Assembly: GCF_008086615.1 (NCBI RefSeq)
Contig: NZ_RXYB01000004.1
Coordinates: 174,775-238,774, forward strand
Length of the DNA: 64,000 bases
Origin: Acetobacterium tundrae
Lineage (GTDB): Bacteria; Bacillota; Clostridia; Eubacteriales; Eubacteriaceae
Direction: 5' to 3'
Part shown: piece after piece, positions 63,956-64,000 of the stretch
Layout of the letters: every line of letters begins with the position of its first letter
Numbering within the stretch: the first letter of the stretch is position 1
Program-made: the position numbers and the translations under genes
Notes under the pieces: generated by a model
Database searches by the model: none
What the model was told of the DNA's origin: nothing
Seen by the model: only the letters and a program-made list of their open reading frames with translations

Positions 63956-64000
63956 TAGTTATGCTTGAGTCTGCAAACCTCGGGCAATTCCTGAGACCAT

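Overview
The window reads as chromosomal DNA of a low-to-middle GC, strictly anaerobic Bacillota, most likely an acetogenic member of the Eubacteriaceae (Acetobacterium-like). This placement is an inference from gene content and AAGGAG-type ribosome binding sites. The pointers are a corrinoid carrier protein, Fe-S aldo/keto reductases, DUF2284/DUF3786 proteins, nickel-pincer cofactor genes (larB, larC), several flavodoxin-like reductases and large Cache/HAMP chemoreceptors. No rRNA, tRNA or CRISPR array was seen.

0-13 kb: TetR, GNAT, TetR-radical SAM and histidine kinase genes, a diguanylate cyclase (CHASE-GGDEF), a MarR-led operon (QueG-like Fe-S protein, DUF2284, DUF3786), and an EAL phosphodiesterase. 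The first three TetR genes each have a long perfect palindrome whose centre coincides with a -10 box. A decayed DUF2284 copy and a transposase remnant lie in between.

13-25 kb: a redox block. Six promoters share a TTGAC(T/C) -35 box, a 19-bp spacer filled by a dyad, and a -10 box, the layout typical of MerR-activated promoters. They precede a decayed DUF362 gene, two Fe-S aldo/keto reductases, a flavodoxin-like reductase, larBC, and an FMN reductase/tautomerase/Fe-alcohol dehydrogenase operon. Two MerR genes lie in the same block. The simplest reading is a local MerR regulon for carbonyl, electrophile or redox stress that includes nickel-pincer cofactor synthesis.

24.5-43.5 kb: a MarR-LigB dioxygenase operon, an MMPL remnant, class I fructose-bisphosphate aldolase, an orphan corrinoid protein, a surface metallophosphoesterase, small membrane proteins, a TetR-hydrolase pair, two very large chemoreceptors, an Nramp manganese transporter and an FMN reductase.

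43.6-56.8 kb: a defence island. It holds a type I restriction-modification system (hsdR-hsdM-hsdS), an undescribed zinc-ribbon protein with a HEPN-type RHxxxH motif, a complete Gabija pair (gajA-gajB) and a DUF4062 protein. DNA from the first hsdS recognition domain through gajB is visibly AT-richer than hsdR/hsdM, which suggests transfer.

54.7-64 kb: a rearranged zone. A short repeat (consensus about GTGCCAGGCACACTTAACTT) recurs at least nine times, often at gene ends or truncation points. Two near-identical 467-bp copies carry an MmcQ/YjbR-like gene. Between and after them lie remnants (group II intron RT, Fic with two in-frame TGA codons, YgiT, Crp/Fnr, SDR, GNAT, transglutaminase) mixed with intact genes (thioredoxin-like, Asp/Glu racemase, alpha/beta hydrolase, TIM-barrel epimerase).
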